50,000 bases of DNA, taken from assembly GCA_009176605.1 (NCBI GenBank), contig SEYY01019250.1:1-50000 (forward strand). The letters are read 5' to 3'. The notes under the pieces were generated by a model that was not told the origin of the DNA, made no database searches, and saw nothing but the letters and a program-made list of their open reading frames with translations. Source of the DNA: Armadillidium nasatum (lineage: Eukaryota; Arthropoda; Malacostraca; Isopoda; Armadillidiidae). Below, piece after piece: positions 1 to 17,895 of this stretch. Position 1 is the stretch's first letter; every line of letters starts with the position of its first letter. A program made the position numbers and the translations under genes.

Positions 1-816
<816 letters not shown>

Positions 817-819
817 CGG

Positions 820-1102
820 CCCCCGAGAGGCCCCGTGAACCCCCCCAAAAAATGGTATCAGGAAGTTGCCTGAGTTTGCAAAATCGCTGCGTTCACCTCA
901 CTTTCTTTCCTGACCATTTTCTTTGCGGTTCAATCCTCCTGGAATTGATTCGAACTTGTGGGGTTTGGGGGCCCGTGGCCCGCGCGGCTCCGTGAACCGA
1001 CAAAGAAATGTCAGGAAGGTCCCTGAGAATGTAGGATTGCTCGCAAATGCAGAAAAGACCGTTAGGGACAGGTTGCCTGATTTTTCCTGCCGAAAGTGCC
1101 CC
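820..1102. repeat. GC-rich unclassified repeat, two imperfect units
   Basis: This short GC-rich island has no convincing reading frame. Two related modules about 155 bp apart share the order 'CGTGAAC', then 'AGGAAG' and 'CCTGAG'. A third partial match to 'TTGCCTGA' lies near 1072. It lies between a (TA)n tract and the 3' end of LINE copy A and is unlike the LINE 3' end seen in other copies, so it is probably a separate element. I do not recognise it. Confidence 0.4.
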
Positions 1103-3657
<2,555 letters not shown>

Positions 3658-4059
3658 ATTTTCAAATATATAGGATTTCCGTACAAAAGACAGTTTCTTT
3701 TTGTATTATAAACTACTGAGACACTTGCTTCTAATGATACGCTATTTAAAACTATTATTTTCATAGACATCAGAATAATAAGCAGTAAGGTTGAAAATAA
3801 TATGGAAATAAAACCTCTTAAACGCCTCTAGGTACCTCTTCGATGTTCCAATTTTAGTATTTCTCTTTCTCAATAGATGGCAGAGTAGTTGTTTATTGTT
3901 TCACTATAAATTTGTTTTATTTTAGACAAATTCTCTTACCTAGTGTTTTGTTGTTTTTATTATCAAGACTATCCGTATTGGTAAGTAATTATTCTTTTTC
4001 CTGTAATTAAAGGACATATTAGGGAAGTTCATGCTAAAATTAATTTAGGCGCAAATAGA
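3658..4059. other. Unannotated sequence upstream of the candidate first exon
   Basis: AT-rich, low-repeat sequence. I see no open frame of note and no element I recognise. Confidence 0.5.
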
Positions 4060-4220
4060 AGATAATTTTTCGTTACTGCGCAGACTCAATATGGCAGACA
4101 ATTTTGGAAGAGTCGTTTAGCCATGGATAAAATCGATAAATTTCTCTTTTCACAGAATCTATTCGGAAAGATTTTTATGTCTTGCGTAAGGTGTTATAGG
4201 AGACATAAATTTGCTTGAAG
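4060..4220 (+). promoter_or_regulatory. Candidate core promoter / non-coding first exon of NRF1
   Basis: A small departure from the AT-rich background contains 'TACTGCGCAGAC' at about 4074-4085, with 'CAATATGGC' following within ten bases. The first holds a GCGCA core like an NRF1-type half-site, and the second resembles the YY1-type ATGGC element common in housekeeping promoters. Two strong 5' splice-site matches (GTAAGG) follow, at 4186 and 4221. Coding exon 1 begins at a 3' splice site at 15138 with only nine bases before the ATG, so at least one upstream non-coding exon must exist. This is the best candidate in the window, but there is no transcript evidence. The true first exon may lie upstream of position 1. 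Confidence 0.3.
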
Positions 4221-4221
4221 G

Positions 4222-6338
4222 TAAGGTTTATTTGTTAGTTCTGCCAGTTAACTCTTGAATCGGTTTTTATTCGATTTGAAATATTTCTTTTGCCTACCGA
4301 TACTGAGATTCAAATAAATCATAATATGCGTACGCATCTAGAACAAAATTTCAATTTCTCGAGTTTGCTCAGTCCCATGTCCGTAATATATGCGCCGAGA
4401 AATACATTTCATGGATGTTGGAAAAGCAGCAGTAGTTTAAAAAGAGATCTACTCGTGTATTAAGGACTTTGTCATTTACAATGTTTTATGCCAAAATTTT
4501 CATTCCTTATTATGCAATGAGCACTCCAATCAATTTTCGTGGAACTTTAAGATTATGTCAGCATCTCTTTATGTTGAAAGGAACTCATTTACTTATTATT
4601 TGGTAATTTCCTTCGTTTGTAAAGGTTTATAATTATTTGAGGATTTATTATTATAAAAGTTCTGATTTTCTGGAGTTTTTGTAGTTTAAAGTTAAAAAAT
4701 TATTATTTATATACTATCTATCTGACTCAATATTTTTAAACAATATAAAGATTATTTTTTTGTTCATCCTTTTCTTGACAGACATAATAGGGTAGATCTT
4801 ACAAATATCTGGAGAAATGTTCTATATTTACTGGACAAGATTGCTATTCTAATTATTATTACTATTCATTTTGATTACATTCTTTAAGTAATATTCCTAT
4901 ATAGGTTATGCCTTATTAGCTTTTCATTGCAATAAACTTTTGTTATTGAATAACTGATATAATCCAAAACGAGAAAAGATAAAGATCTGTCAAGACTGAC
5001 CAGGTCAAAAAGTGCAAAAGTTTACATTCATTATGAAATGGTCATCCCAGATTTAAATTTTCCCCAGCAAATAATTTTAATATGAGTGTAGGATAAGAAA
5101 GGAAAAATAATTAAACATTTAGTTTTGTATAAAAGAGGTTATAGGTCTAGGTAAGCCCAGATTAACTTTATAAAATTAAAAAATTTATGAAGCTAGTCTT
5201 TCAGAGATTTTAAACTATTATAGACAGTGCAAGTAAAAAAGGGTGGATTAGTTAATTCAAATATTTTAAAGATAAGGGCTATTATCAAAGAAAATATATT
5301 GATTTGTTAGAGGCTGTTTAATACTGAGTAGTAAGAATCGTCTGAAAAGTAAGAGCTATGAGAAATTGAAACAATTAGGGATATAATTCCAGTCAAATAT
5401 TTTTATTAATGCTATAAAATTGGAATGTATGCAGATTAATTCTGTCATGGTGAAGTAAGAAAGCAATTTTAGTAAGTACATTAACTATTATCTTCTATTT
5501 GACAATCTAGCCACCCTTTTTAATACAAAAGAATCTTGAAATAGTTTTTTTTCTTGAAAATTAAGTCATCTGGCATGTGGAAAATTATTTTTTGTATGTT
5601 TTGTGGCATTTATTGACAGGCCATAAATTAGTGAGAGGAAAGAAATCAATTGACTTGAAAAGTTATAATGAAGATTGAAAAGAAGGGAATGAGATTTCTT
5701 TTGATCCAGGAAATAAGAACTAAGGATATACAAAGATCTTTTATAAATTATAGGTTAGAGTAATAAAGCTGTAAAAAAATTCAGAATGACTCTCTTTTTG
5801 GGATTGGTATTTATAACATTGAGAAAAAAATGGAGTCAAGGCATGGAATAAAAATAGTTGAATGAGGAGCAGCACAAGCTCAAAGACTCACTCTCACAAT
5901 ATGAGAAGAGATAATATTTTCTATTATTATCAGATGTCAAGGTGCCATGGATCCATTCATGCATACTCAGGAATGGTCTTCATGGGTCCATATGACTTAA
6001 AATTCTCTCTTGTGCAAAAGGTGGTACTAAGTTGATTGAAAGTACTGTGATGCATTTGGATTTACAAGTGACTTTGTTACAAATTATACTGTGCAATACT
6101 CAAAAGGATACTGGGAGCCTATTAAAAATGATGCTTCTCAATACTCTTGATTTCCAGTTTTATGCTGTTGATTGGATGAGTGAATTGTCATTGAAGTATT
6201 GAGGTTTAGAGACAAGTTGACGGACATAATAAAATCCAAATCAGTATTTGAGTTATTAAGGGAAAATATATCATGACTTTTGTTCAAATTAACATATTTA
6301 TGGATCTAAGTTAACAGGGTTACTGAGTCTGGGTTGAG
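4222..6338. other. Unannotated AT-rich sequence, probably NRF1 5' intron
   Basis: About 2.1 kb with no long open frame, no microsatellite and no recognised transposon. Among the cleanest stretches of the window. Confidence 0.5.
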
Positions 6339-6449
<111 letters not shown>

Positions 6450-7097
6450 ATCAATATATAATCCTACATTGTTGCTGTTCATAGGAAAAATTCAAATTAT
6501 TGTATTTTCCCATGCACTGCAGCAAAATGGTTGGGAGTAGAGTACAAAAAATCTTTCTAAATAGAAAATGTGTCTTACCCAACTATATAACCCTGTAAAA
6601 AAAATTTCTATGCTCAGTCATTTTGGTGCATGTGCACAGGAAAAATTTTGGAAAAAATGTTTTTCCTGTGCGTAGTAACAAAATGGTTGAGTATAAAAAA
6701 AAAAAAAAAGTTGGAGGTTGCACAGTTGAGCAAGATACACATGTTTTATTTAGAGCAACTTTTTGTATATCCAACCAATTTGATGCTGTGCATGGGAAAA
6801 TTAAAATATTTTCCATGCACAGCATCAAAATTGTTTGTGTATAAAAGTTTTTTTAAATAAAATGTTTTTTTTGGGGGGGCAGACTTTAGAAAAAAACTTT
6901 GTATTTTGGCAAAAAAAATTACCCAAAATGAGGGAAATTTTTTTGTTATAGTTTAAATTTATTAAATTTATTTTATATAAAACATTGAAATATAAAGACC
7001 ATTCTACCAAAAAAATTCAAAATTGATGATATGAATAGTTTATTTCCTAAATAAAAATTTTCTTTTGAGGGTATTTAGTTTTCCCCCACCCTATGGA
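6450..7097. repeat. Dispersed repeat with tandem hairpin units, copy 1
   Basis: The repeat contains three hairpin-forming units about 145-150 bp apart (centres near 6505, 6650 and 6805). Each is built on a motif like 'GCTGTGCATGGGAAAA' facing its inverse, and 'ACCCAACTATATAACC'-like spacer lies between the first two. The best hairpin has arms of about 26 nt at 6778-6833. The remainder (6870-7097) is AT-rich and ends in 'TTTTGAGGGTATTTAGTTTT'. Position, order and flanking motifs match the second copy at 12722-13356. There is no protein-coding potential beyond short frames. Confidence 0.7.
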
Positions 7098-7220
<123 letters not shown>

Positions 7221-7245
7221 AAAAAAATAATTATTATTAATTATA

Positions 7246-7362
<117 letters not shown>

Positions 7363-7822
7363 GACCGACTGGGGCTGGAATTTTGCCGGGGCCGGGGTTC
7401 TGGCCAGAGTTGCCTAAAATTTGTAAAGAGGTCAAAAGCACCAAAATTTTTGGTTAAGAAAATTAGATATAAATTTAATTCAGGTTTATTTAATTATAAG
7501 GAAGGAGTAGAATAGCCAACATTCACTTAAATTAATGATTATATGCATTTTCTCTGAAAAAAAAGTTAAGAAAATTTCAGATTTTGTATAATAAAAGTTT
7601 AAAAAAAGTACAAAAAAATTTTTTTTTTTTAATTCATAATAGTGATTCAACAGGTTTACCTAGGTAAGACCCTAAAGTAAAGTTTCAAAAAATGTAAGAT
7701 ATAAAATTATCAATTTAACCTGTATTTATACATATCATTGTTATTTTATTGCTATGTATCAAATTTGTATCATTTAGCTACATTATTTCAAAATTATTAT
7801 TTTGTTTATACTTTCAGTCAAT

Positions 7823-7927
7823 ATGGCTAAAAGATCAGATTCAGCAGTATGGGAGTACTTTATAATGTTTCAGGATAGGCTCGAAATTGCTAAATGTAAC
7901 ACCTGCAGTCAGGAAATTAGAAGATGA
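7823..7927 (+). pseudogene. BED zinc-finger exon of a hAT transposase (copy 1)
   Basis: BED fingers are the DNA-binding N-termini of many hAT transposases. After a good 3' splice-site sequence ('CTTTCAG' ending at 7817), the ATG at 7823 opens 'MAKRSDSAVWEYF' and then 'EIAKCNTCSQEI', which supplies the 'VWEYF' signature and the first Cys pair of a BED finger. A TGA at 7925 ends it before the His pair. The same peptide is more complete at 45938-46138. It looks like an exon stranded in a non-autonomous derivative. Confidence 0.72.
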
Positions 7928-8056
7928 TCTCAGGGTGCCCAAAGTAAAAAAAATTTCAGCCAAATTATGTATTTTCTTTGTTCAGGAAAGAGGCAAGAAT
8001 ATTTTATTTCCTTTCAAAATTTGCACGTACTGACACCTCTTTGCCAAGTGAGATAA

Positions 8057-8155
8057 TAATTATAATAATAATAATAAAAAATATTAATAATAATAATTAT
8101 AATAATAATAATAATAATGATAATAATAAATAATATAATAATAATAATAGTGAAA
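8057..8155. repeat. (AAT)n-like trinucleotide tract
   Basis: Imperfect ATA/AAT repeats inside the BED-hAT element, ending near the TA tract at 8172. Confidence 0.85.
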
Positions 8156-8169
8156 TTCTGTAATATTAA

Positions 8170-8279
<110 letters not shown>

Positions 8280-8605
8280 TAGCAGAAAAGGAGCTTTCAA
8301 AAGAAAAAGTAAATATTGAAAAAACAAAAAAAATCTTAATTTCTTATATTTTGTTTGGAATTTTTTTTATTATATGACTGATTGAGCTGAAATTTCCAAG
8401 GTACATGCATTTTTTCCCGAAGTTCTGAGTTCATTTCGAACATTTTTCTGAATTTATAACGGTTTGAAAGTTATTTGGACCCAAAGTTGAAAAAAAAATG
8501 AATAGCAGGGATCAAACCACTGGTCCACATGAGCTGAAAATTTAACTGAACAATCTTAGCCCCAATTTTTTGCATTATTGCTAACAGATTTTTGATATCA
8601 CGTCT

Positions 8606-8607
8606 AG

Positions 8608-8679
<72 letters not shown>
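8606..8679. repeat. Poly(A) tract, about 74 nt
   Basis: A pure A run inside BED-hAT copy 1, just after 'CGTCTAG'. The homologous site in copy 2 (about 39700-39780) holds mixed sequence of similar length. Confidence 0.95.
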
Positions 8680-8680
<1 letters not shown>

Positions 8681-9392
8681 GCTACCTACTAATTTTTATT
8701 TTATTTTTGGATATTGTTTAGAGGAGGAACTGTGCAACAAGTTTTATTAGTGCATTATTAAAAGCCATTTGTTTGACACGAAATATAGGCTCTCAAACTT
8801 TGGGAATTTTTGGAATTTGGTCAAAAATAGACTTTTTTTGAGAGGCTATATCTCAAAACCAATGAATCGCATCTAATAATATAGAGAAAAATTTGTAGCC
8901 CTATCCCTCTTCTCTATACCCACCAAAAATAAGAAATGTTATAGTTGTATTTTTTTTTTTTTTTTAATTTTTTGTCCAAAAGAGTGGATTTAAAAGGAAA
9001 AAAAATGTTTTTTGATAGATGGTCAGTTCTGGGCCTATATCATTTTTTTTATAAATCTGGGAACAAAAGTCGTTTAAAAGCTTTTGTAGAACATAGAATT
9101 TTGAATATAAAGTCCAAATTTCAGATCATTCCAAAAAGTGGTTTGGCCTCGTCATTCCTTTGAAATAGGGTTAAATTTCCAAAAAAAACTTTTTAACAGT
9201 TATAGACTCAGAAAAACGCTAGAATTGGACTTTTCTTTACCAGGGAGAAAGCTACACACAGTGAAAATTTCAGGAGAATCGGCTGAAAAATAAATTTTTT
9301 TGAAACTGAACTTCCTTAGGTAAAATTTGCCTTTTCAGCCCTGGTAGGCAAACCCCAGTTTTCCTTGATTTTTAGCCGGGGCCCTGGTCGGT

Positions 9393-9518
<126 letters not shown>

Positions 9519-9527
9519 TACACACAC

Positions 9528-12383
9528 ACACCCTTTCCCTCATCACCACTTGAGAGTTGGTGCAACTAGGATTCTGCAGCCTGCTTGTTCTGATGCATGG
9601 TCTATTACTTCTGTAACACTCACTGTCTTCAATCCAATTTCCACTTTGTTGAACATCACCTCTCCTTCTAGTCCTTATCTTTTCTTGACCAAAACTTAAG
9701 TGCTTGAGTGTTTTGACAGTAAACCCTACTCTATCCTCAATTTTTTGTCAAAGGTGGTTGTTGTGCTTATGTGCACAATGATGTTTGTTCTTGTCTCTGA
9801 TTTGGAGTTTTCCAAATTTTCCCATTTGTGGCTTAAGCTCTCTTGGCATTCTACGACTAAATTCATTTGTTCTGATTATCTATCTCCTAATTCTACTGGT
9901 TACCTTAAATTCTTTGACTATCTAAACTCCAAAATAGAACACATTATCTCTTCTTTCTCAGAAATCATCATACTAAGTGATATCAATGTTCACCACTGTT
10001 AATGGTTTTATTCTAGCTCATGATTACAGCCAGTGAATGCACCTTCCATTTCACTATCCAAAAAAAAAAAAAAAAAAAAAGCTGTAGCAATTGGTGAAGA
10101 TCCCTACTCATATCCCTGTTCATCTTGGATATGAACCCAACTTTCTAGACCTTTTTTAAACTTCTAATCCTTCTCCTTATACTGTCAAACTCTATCCACC
10201 TCTGATTACCTTCTTATCTCTGTATCCTCTTCTATTTTTTCAAGTTTTCCACAAGACCCCCTCCTAATGCGAGGAAATGTTTGACATTTCGGTGCCAAAA
10301 GCTGGTTGAACTTGCAGTCATACTTCCTTGATTTCCCATGGAATGACTATTGCTTCTGTAGGAGGAGTCCCTAAGAGAGTGCTGAGTGCATTCCCGAGGT
10401 GATTCTCTCTGGCATGGAGGTGAACATTCCATATTCAATTCTACTAAGCCTAACAAACCTTGGTTTAACTCTACTAGTTCTCATCCTATACACTACAGGG
10501 ATGCTGACTTCAGAAATTACCATCATCTTCAAATTCCAGAAACTCATGCAATTTATATTTCATCCCGGAATCTTGCAAAATCTATCCTTCACAATACCAA
10601 AAACTTTTCTCCATGGAAAATGCAATAATCTTTCTGGTTCTTCAAGCCATCTGGCATTTTGCAAAAAAATGTCAACTGTAACTTTGCTTCTTCTTCTTTC
10701 CCCCTCTAGTATCTTCCGGCAGCACAACTGCCATTTTACCTTCTTCTAAAGCTGGTCTTAGCTCAAACTTGCATCTAATACAACTTTAGAGGATTCTGGA
10801 GCTTTCCCTCCTCCTTCAATTCCCTCCAACTCATTTATGTCTAAAATTATTTCTTCTAAAGATGTTATTTTTGCTCTATCTCTGAGCATAGCACTAAGAA
10901 GGCATACTGTCTTTGATGGTATCTCTCCTGTGTTTTTCAGACTTGTGCTGCTGAGCTTGCTCCCTGCATTGGTAAACTATTTTGTCTACATCAATTTTAC
11001 CTTCCTGCTGGAAATGTGCACTCATTGAGTGTGCAGAAGAAGGGGTACCCCTCTCAACCCTCTAACTACCGTCCTAATTCTTTATCAACCTTTGTTCTTT
11101 CTAAATTTTTTGAATCTATCCTTAGCAGGAAGATTTGCGAACATCTCAATTCTTCAAATCTTATCTCTGATCTCCAGTATGCTTTCGTAAGAAACGCTCT
11201 ACTGGTGATTTTTCCCTGCTCTGATTCTTAGTCTTCCATTTGGCACTTCAGTGAATATTTTGCTGTCACGCTGGATGTATCAAAAGCTTTTGATAGGTTT
11301 TGGCACAAACCTTTAATTTTCAAACTTCCTTCTTTTGTTATCTATCCATCACTCTGTGACCTTCTCTCTGATTTCCTTTCCAGTCTTTCTATAGCAGTTG
11401 TAGACAGCCACCATTCATTCTTTAAATCTTTAACAGTTGTGTTCCTCAGGGTTCTGTCCTGTCCCCAACACTTTTTCTTCTTTCATTAATGACCTCTCTA
11501 TTACTTCATCTCCTATCCACTCATTTTCGTTTGAAAAATGACCCTCCCAACAGCATTTAAAAGACACAATGAGGGTAGCCTTGGAGCAACTAACCTCTGA
11601 TCTTTCACATATTTCAAATTGGGTCAGAGAAAACATGGTCATTTTCAATGCCTCAAAAACTCAGTCTCTCCATCTCTCTAGAAGGTAAACTCAGTTTCTT
11701 CACCTCTCTCTACTTCCACACAATTATATCTTCTTAGAAAACACACAACTCACACCTTCATCTGTTCTTAATATCCTCAGTTTCTTTTTTGTGTGATCTT
11801 TTTTGGAAAGATCACAAAATTTCTCATTCTAAACAAACTTCTAAGAGGGTGGGTGTTCTGAGGCACCTTCAGAATTTCTTCACATCACCCTAGTTGTTTG
11901 TTCTCTCTCTTGGGTTGTTTACCCATGTATGGTGTATGCCTCACACATCTCCTTGAGAAGGTGGTCTATGGCTTTTCGTCTCATCAACTGTCCCCCTCTC
12001 ACTAACTCTCTTTAGTCTCTTTCTGCCAGTCAAATTGTTGTGTCACTCTATACTATCGCTATTACAATGAACACTGCTCTTCTGAACTCTCCCATTGCAT
12101 ACCTCCTCCATTAAGAAGAGCTTGTGTGACACACCTTTCTACACATTCTCATACTTTCTCAGTTCATCTCCGACCACAGAATTAACCGCTAAGCTCAGTC
12201 TTACATGTATTCTACTGGTAAAGTCTTAAAACACACTCCCTTTATCTGTTTTCCCAACTTCCTTTGACTTGCACACTTTTAAACACCATGTATCTGGACA
12301 TGTCCACCTTTAACAACCAAGATCCGATGTTTCCCAACTCTGGTGGAAATTAGTAGGCTTCCATCCTTTGCCCACCAGAGGAG

Positions 12384-12386
<3 letters not shown>
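9528..12386 (+). mobile_element. Jockey-type LINE copy B, near full length, heavily decayed
   Basis: Collinear with copy D from the 'CATCACCACTTG' region near the start of the ORF to the 3' stem-loop 'CTCTGGTGG...CCACCAGAG' (about 12338-12381). Recognisable blocks include the endonuclease ('IYLSPNST'-like, 9880-9900), the linker '[11 protein letters not shown]' (10440-10480), RT 'KKGYPSQPSNYRPNSL' (11035-11090) and the C-terminal 'SYMYSTGKV'-like block (about 12200). Many frameshifts and stops leave no frame over about 116 codons. The 3' end passes straight into (TA)n at 12387. Confidence 0.87.

Positions 12387-12473
<87 letters not shown>
12387..12473. repeat. (TA)n microsatellite
   Basis: About 87 bp of TA between the LINE copy B 3' end and the small CCGATA element. 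Confidence 0.97.
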
Positions 12474-13624
<1,151 letters not shown>

Positions 13625-13734
13625 TTATGTTTTTGGAAGATTGTCAAAAAGATAATGAAATGGGTTCTTGAGGCATTAAAAACATTTTTGTTTTCCCCAG
13701 CTGAAGATGCATGAAAGATTAAAGATCAGGTGAT

Positions 13735-14600
13735 CCAAGTCCACTCTTCAAGCATTAGTTTGCAGTTGAGTGGGTAATCTTTCAAATTGAAAGGAGCAAT
13801 GAAGTTTGGCGTCATCATTACCAGATTATTTTACATTAATGAATAGTAGAAAGGGTTGATAATAGACAGAAACCTGAAGAAAACTTCTATTTATTGATTT
13901 TAAAAAATGTATAGTTGCTGTCTAAAACAGCTGCTGTAGAATGTTTGAGAAGAATCCGAAAGTTGCAGAGAGAAAGATGCACCAAAAAAGAGAGTTATAA
14001 AATCAAAGCTTTATGCCAGACACTATCAAAAGCTTTTAATATGTCTAGCACTACAGTAAAAAATTTACCAAAATGCAGAAGATTGGAGAACAAAGACTCA
14101 AAGAGAATGGGAAGATCACCAAAAGTTGAGCATTCATTTTTTAAGAATATACTGGTAATCAGAGGTAAAAAACAAAAGATTTGGGATGTTTACAAATTTT
14201 CCTGTTAGGGATTGATTAAAATTTTTCTTAAGGAACAGTTTAAAGTGGGAAGATGATAGTTGGAGGGTTGAGAGAGAACTTTTCTTCACAGGCTGATTGA
14301 ACTCACTTCCAGTAGGAGGGAATGATGGTTGAAAGGCAAATATGAGTATACCAAGGCAGAGGGTGCAGGCTCAAAAGCACAAGTTTTGAGAACCACAGGA
14401 GAGAGACTGTTAGGACCATATACAGCCTAGTGTTAAGGTCAGAGAGAGAAAGCACAGAAATAGTATCTTTAGAAGAAACAATTTTTACCCATAAATGTGT
14501 TGGAAAGGGCGAAGGAGGAGGAATAGTTCCAAATTTGTTTTAAGTGGAATTAAAAATCAAATAGAGACAGTAAGAGGAAACAAAATGGTTTGCTATTAGA
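13735..14600 (-). mobile_element. Jockey-type LINE copy C, internal fragment
   Basis: Minus-strand fragment covering the RT core from just after the 'YADD' region back to the linker, collinear with copy A 1900-2760. For example, 'CTTTATGCCAGACACTATC' matches the SKAFDRVW coding region. Both ends are truncated and all frames are broken. The longest open stretch, on the opposite strand at 13915-14208, is a shadow and not a gene. Confidence 0.8.
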
Positions 14601-14835
14601 ATGCTCAGTCACCTGAGATTCGGTCACAAATGTTGCAGAATTTAATGAAGAAAATACTGTCCACAAGGGCAGGTTGGCTGCAAATTCTTGGTGTTACCAA
14701 TCCTATGTCACATATCAGTAGTTTTATTTAGCAATGTGATTTCAAAATAATTAGATATGAATAGCAGAAAACCAAAATTTTATGGTCATTGAATATTTTC
14801 AATCTTGTTTCAACCTTCATGAGTTCAGTAAAAAA

Positions 14836-14946
14836 ATTGGTATCAGTATCAGTGAATTCTAGAGGTACCATATCGGTATTTAATATCAGGTGGTTTAAAA
14901 TTATTGGTATAAGTATTAGTTAAAATTTTGATATCACTCCTTCCAT
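14836..14946. mobile_element. Decayed CCGATA MITE
   Basis: Contains 'GGTATCAGTATC', 'ATATCGGTATT' and the end 'ATCACTCCTTCCATA', a diverged version of the MITE terminus at 12612-12625. The opposite terminus is not clear. Confidence 0.55.
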
Positions 14947-14948
14947 AA

Positions 14949-15085
<137 letters not shown>

Positions 15086-15138
15086 AGATAATTTGCCTAC
15101 AGCCTTGACTTGTTGCTAATAGAATTTTTGATTTTCAG

Positions 15139-15427
15139 ATTTAAGGGATGAACAGTGTGACTACTGCCAGTTTAGTTGGGTTGACTTCTGGTGTTGGAAA
15201 TGGCAGTGGTGACACTAACAGTAGTGCAAGTGGAACAGGAGAGTTGCTTGGTTCAAATGGCAATGGTGGTAATTTAGTAGGTAATCAAGGTGGAGTTCTT
15301 ACCTCCCATTTACAGAGTCCAAGTGATGATGATGATGATGAAATGCCATCATCCCCAGAGAGTTTTGATGATGATGAGGTGTCTTTCATTGGCCCGGATG
15401 ATGTGACCGCCCAGCTTGCTGCGGCAG
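15139..15427 (+). CDS. NRF1: NRF1 / erect wing transcription factor, coding exon 1
   Basis: NRF1 is a nuclear transcription factor that binds GC-rich TGCGCA-type palindromes as a dimer and controls mitochondrial and housekeeping genes (ewg in flies). The exon follows a clean 3' splice site ('TTTTGATTTTCAG', ending 15138). The ATG at 15148 is the first in-frame start, and only nine untranslated bases precede it. It encodes residues 1-93 plus one base of Gly94: a Gly/Ser/Asn-rich leader, then the acidic serine block 'SDDDDDEMPSSPESFDDD', and then 'DDVTAQLAAAG'. The last parallels vertebrate 'ADEVTAHLAAAG', and the SSPE/acidic stretch matches the phosphorylated N-terminus of vertebrate NRF1. The donor is G|GTGGGT at 15428, phase 1. 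Reading through the donor would end at a TGA at 15478. Confidence 0.93.
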
Positions 15428-16486
<1,059 letters not shown>

Positions 16487-16727
16487 CAGATGATTAATCA
16501 TCACCATCGTCAAAATCAGCATATTTTTCTCAATCTTCATTGTCATCAGTTCTCTTCCAATTATTTTGTTGTTCAATTTACATATATTGGCTCATAAATC
16601 TCTCTCCAGAAACTGTTGAAAAGATTGTCACAATTTAAGAACTTTAAATTTAAAGTATTAGAATTTTGCATGTTTGTCCAAGTTCTCACATATTAAAATT
16701 TTTAAAATCAATGTTCTGAAGATACTA

Positions 16728-17130
16728 CAGGGTGTCCCATTCGAGGCATTCCAGAACAAATCCCCCCCCCTCCCCCCAAAAAAAAAAGAAATGGAAAAAG
16801 TAACCACTCCTACTCCAGTTTTCTTGAAAATTGGTATATAGGGTTGTTTTGACTGGAAAACATGCTTGTTCAGATAAAAAAGTTCCACGACTAATGGTTC
16901 TCGAGTTACAGACCTCCAAAAATTGGTGATCCCCTAAAACCCAACGTATGTCAGTGGCTAGACATAGACCATATTTATTATATATTTTTAAAATCAGCAT
17001 GCTTTCAGCTTTTATATAAGACTGAAATCAGATCTCAAACAGGGAAAAAGTTCCCCCAAATCTCCCACTTCCTTCCCCTCTACTGACCCCCCTTGGACAC
17101 TGAATTTCAAAAATTTTACTTTCAAATTAC
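16728..17130 (+). repeat. Unclassified dispersed repeat, copy 1 (inverted partner at 20490)
   Basis: Begins 'ACAGGGTGTCCCATTCGAGG', a start typical of terminal sequences in arthropod DNA transposons. It continues through shared blocks 'GGGTTGTTTTGACTGGAAAA', 'GTTACAGACCT' and 'TCAGTGGCTAGACATAGACC'. The same blocks occur in reverse orientation at about 20630-20960. No coding capacity was seen, and the class is unknown. Confidence 0.65.
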
Positions 17131-17424
17131 ATTACTTAATGGTGTATTTCTGGAGAAAAAAAGTTTATATAGAGCTTTTAAGTATTTTTAATGAATTAAA
17201 TAAAAATATTGTTTTAAATTTTATTGTTAGTACAAATAATTAGTTTATGGTTCCATTATATTCATTTTATAATCTATGGAAATACTGAATATTTAAAATC
17301 TAAATACTGGATAATAATTCATAAGTCTGCCAACAGGAAATCATATACTTAAGATTTTTAAAAAATATTAATATTTAGCTTTATAACTTTTAAATGAAAC
17401 TTTTAAAGTAGTTATATGTATTAT
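17131..17424 (+). other. NRF1 intron, unannotated
   Basis: AT-rich sequence without recognisable features. Confidence 0.5.
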
Positions 17425-17498
17425 GAATTACTTTATTATTTCATAAAGAATAGGTTGTATACATACAACCTATTCTTTATGAAATATTAAAGTAATTT
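17425..17498. repeat. Near-perfect palindrome (36-nt arms, 2-nt loop)
   Basis: Arms 17425-17460 and 17463-17498 pair at 34 of 36 positions around an AC loop. The arm core is 'TTTCATAAAGAATAGG'. It can form a long hairpin in RNA or a cruciform in DNA, and it sits alone in AT-rich intron sequence. Confidence 0.92.
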
Positions 17499-17895
17499 AT
17501 TTTTTAACAATCATTGAACATTTCTAAATAGTATTGCTCATGGCAATGAAGACCTTTAAATGACAGCATATTTAAATAAATTATTTAAGTAAATGTTAAC
17601 ATTATTATATACACAATTATAGCTGAATGTTATGAATAATACATAACATTTGTGTTACAACTTTACTATAGAATTTATAACTTAATTTGCAAAACAAGTG
17701 GTTATATTGTGTCAATTAAAACATAAATTTCTTCAATTCTTTGTTTCATAAGGTATACTGTGTTCTTAGTGTTTAAAATTAGGCTGACTTATAATATGTA
17801 GAACACTCTCTCTGGATATCATAGACTCGTCTTTAATTTGTGGAAACATATATTTGCCATATCTTGAGAGAATTAGAAAATCAATTTTGAAATCA
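17499..17895 (+). other. NRF1 intron, unannotated
   Basis: AT-rich sequence, no recognised element. Confidence 0.5.

Noticed and set aside
6583..7010. Frames on both strands in the hairpin repeat
   Set aside because: Lysine/phenylalanine-rich low-complexity translations over foldback sequence, mirrored on the two strands, with no conserved motif.
8041..8160. Possible CRISPR-like or satellite array from repeated AAT units
   Set aside because: A simple trinucleotide tract without spacers, in a eukaryotic transposon.
13915..14208. 97-codon + strand frame
   Set aside because: It is antisense to LINE copy C. The same antisense peptide pattern recurs opposite copies A and D.
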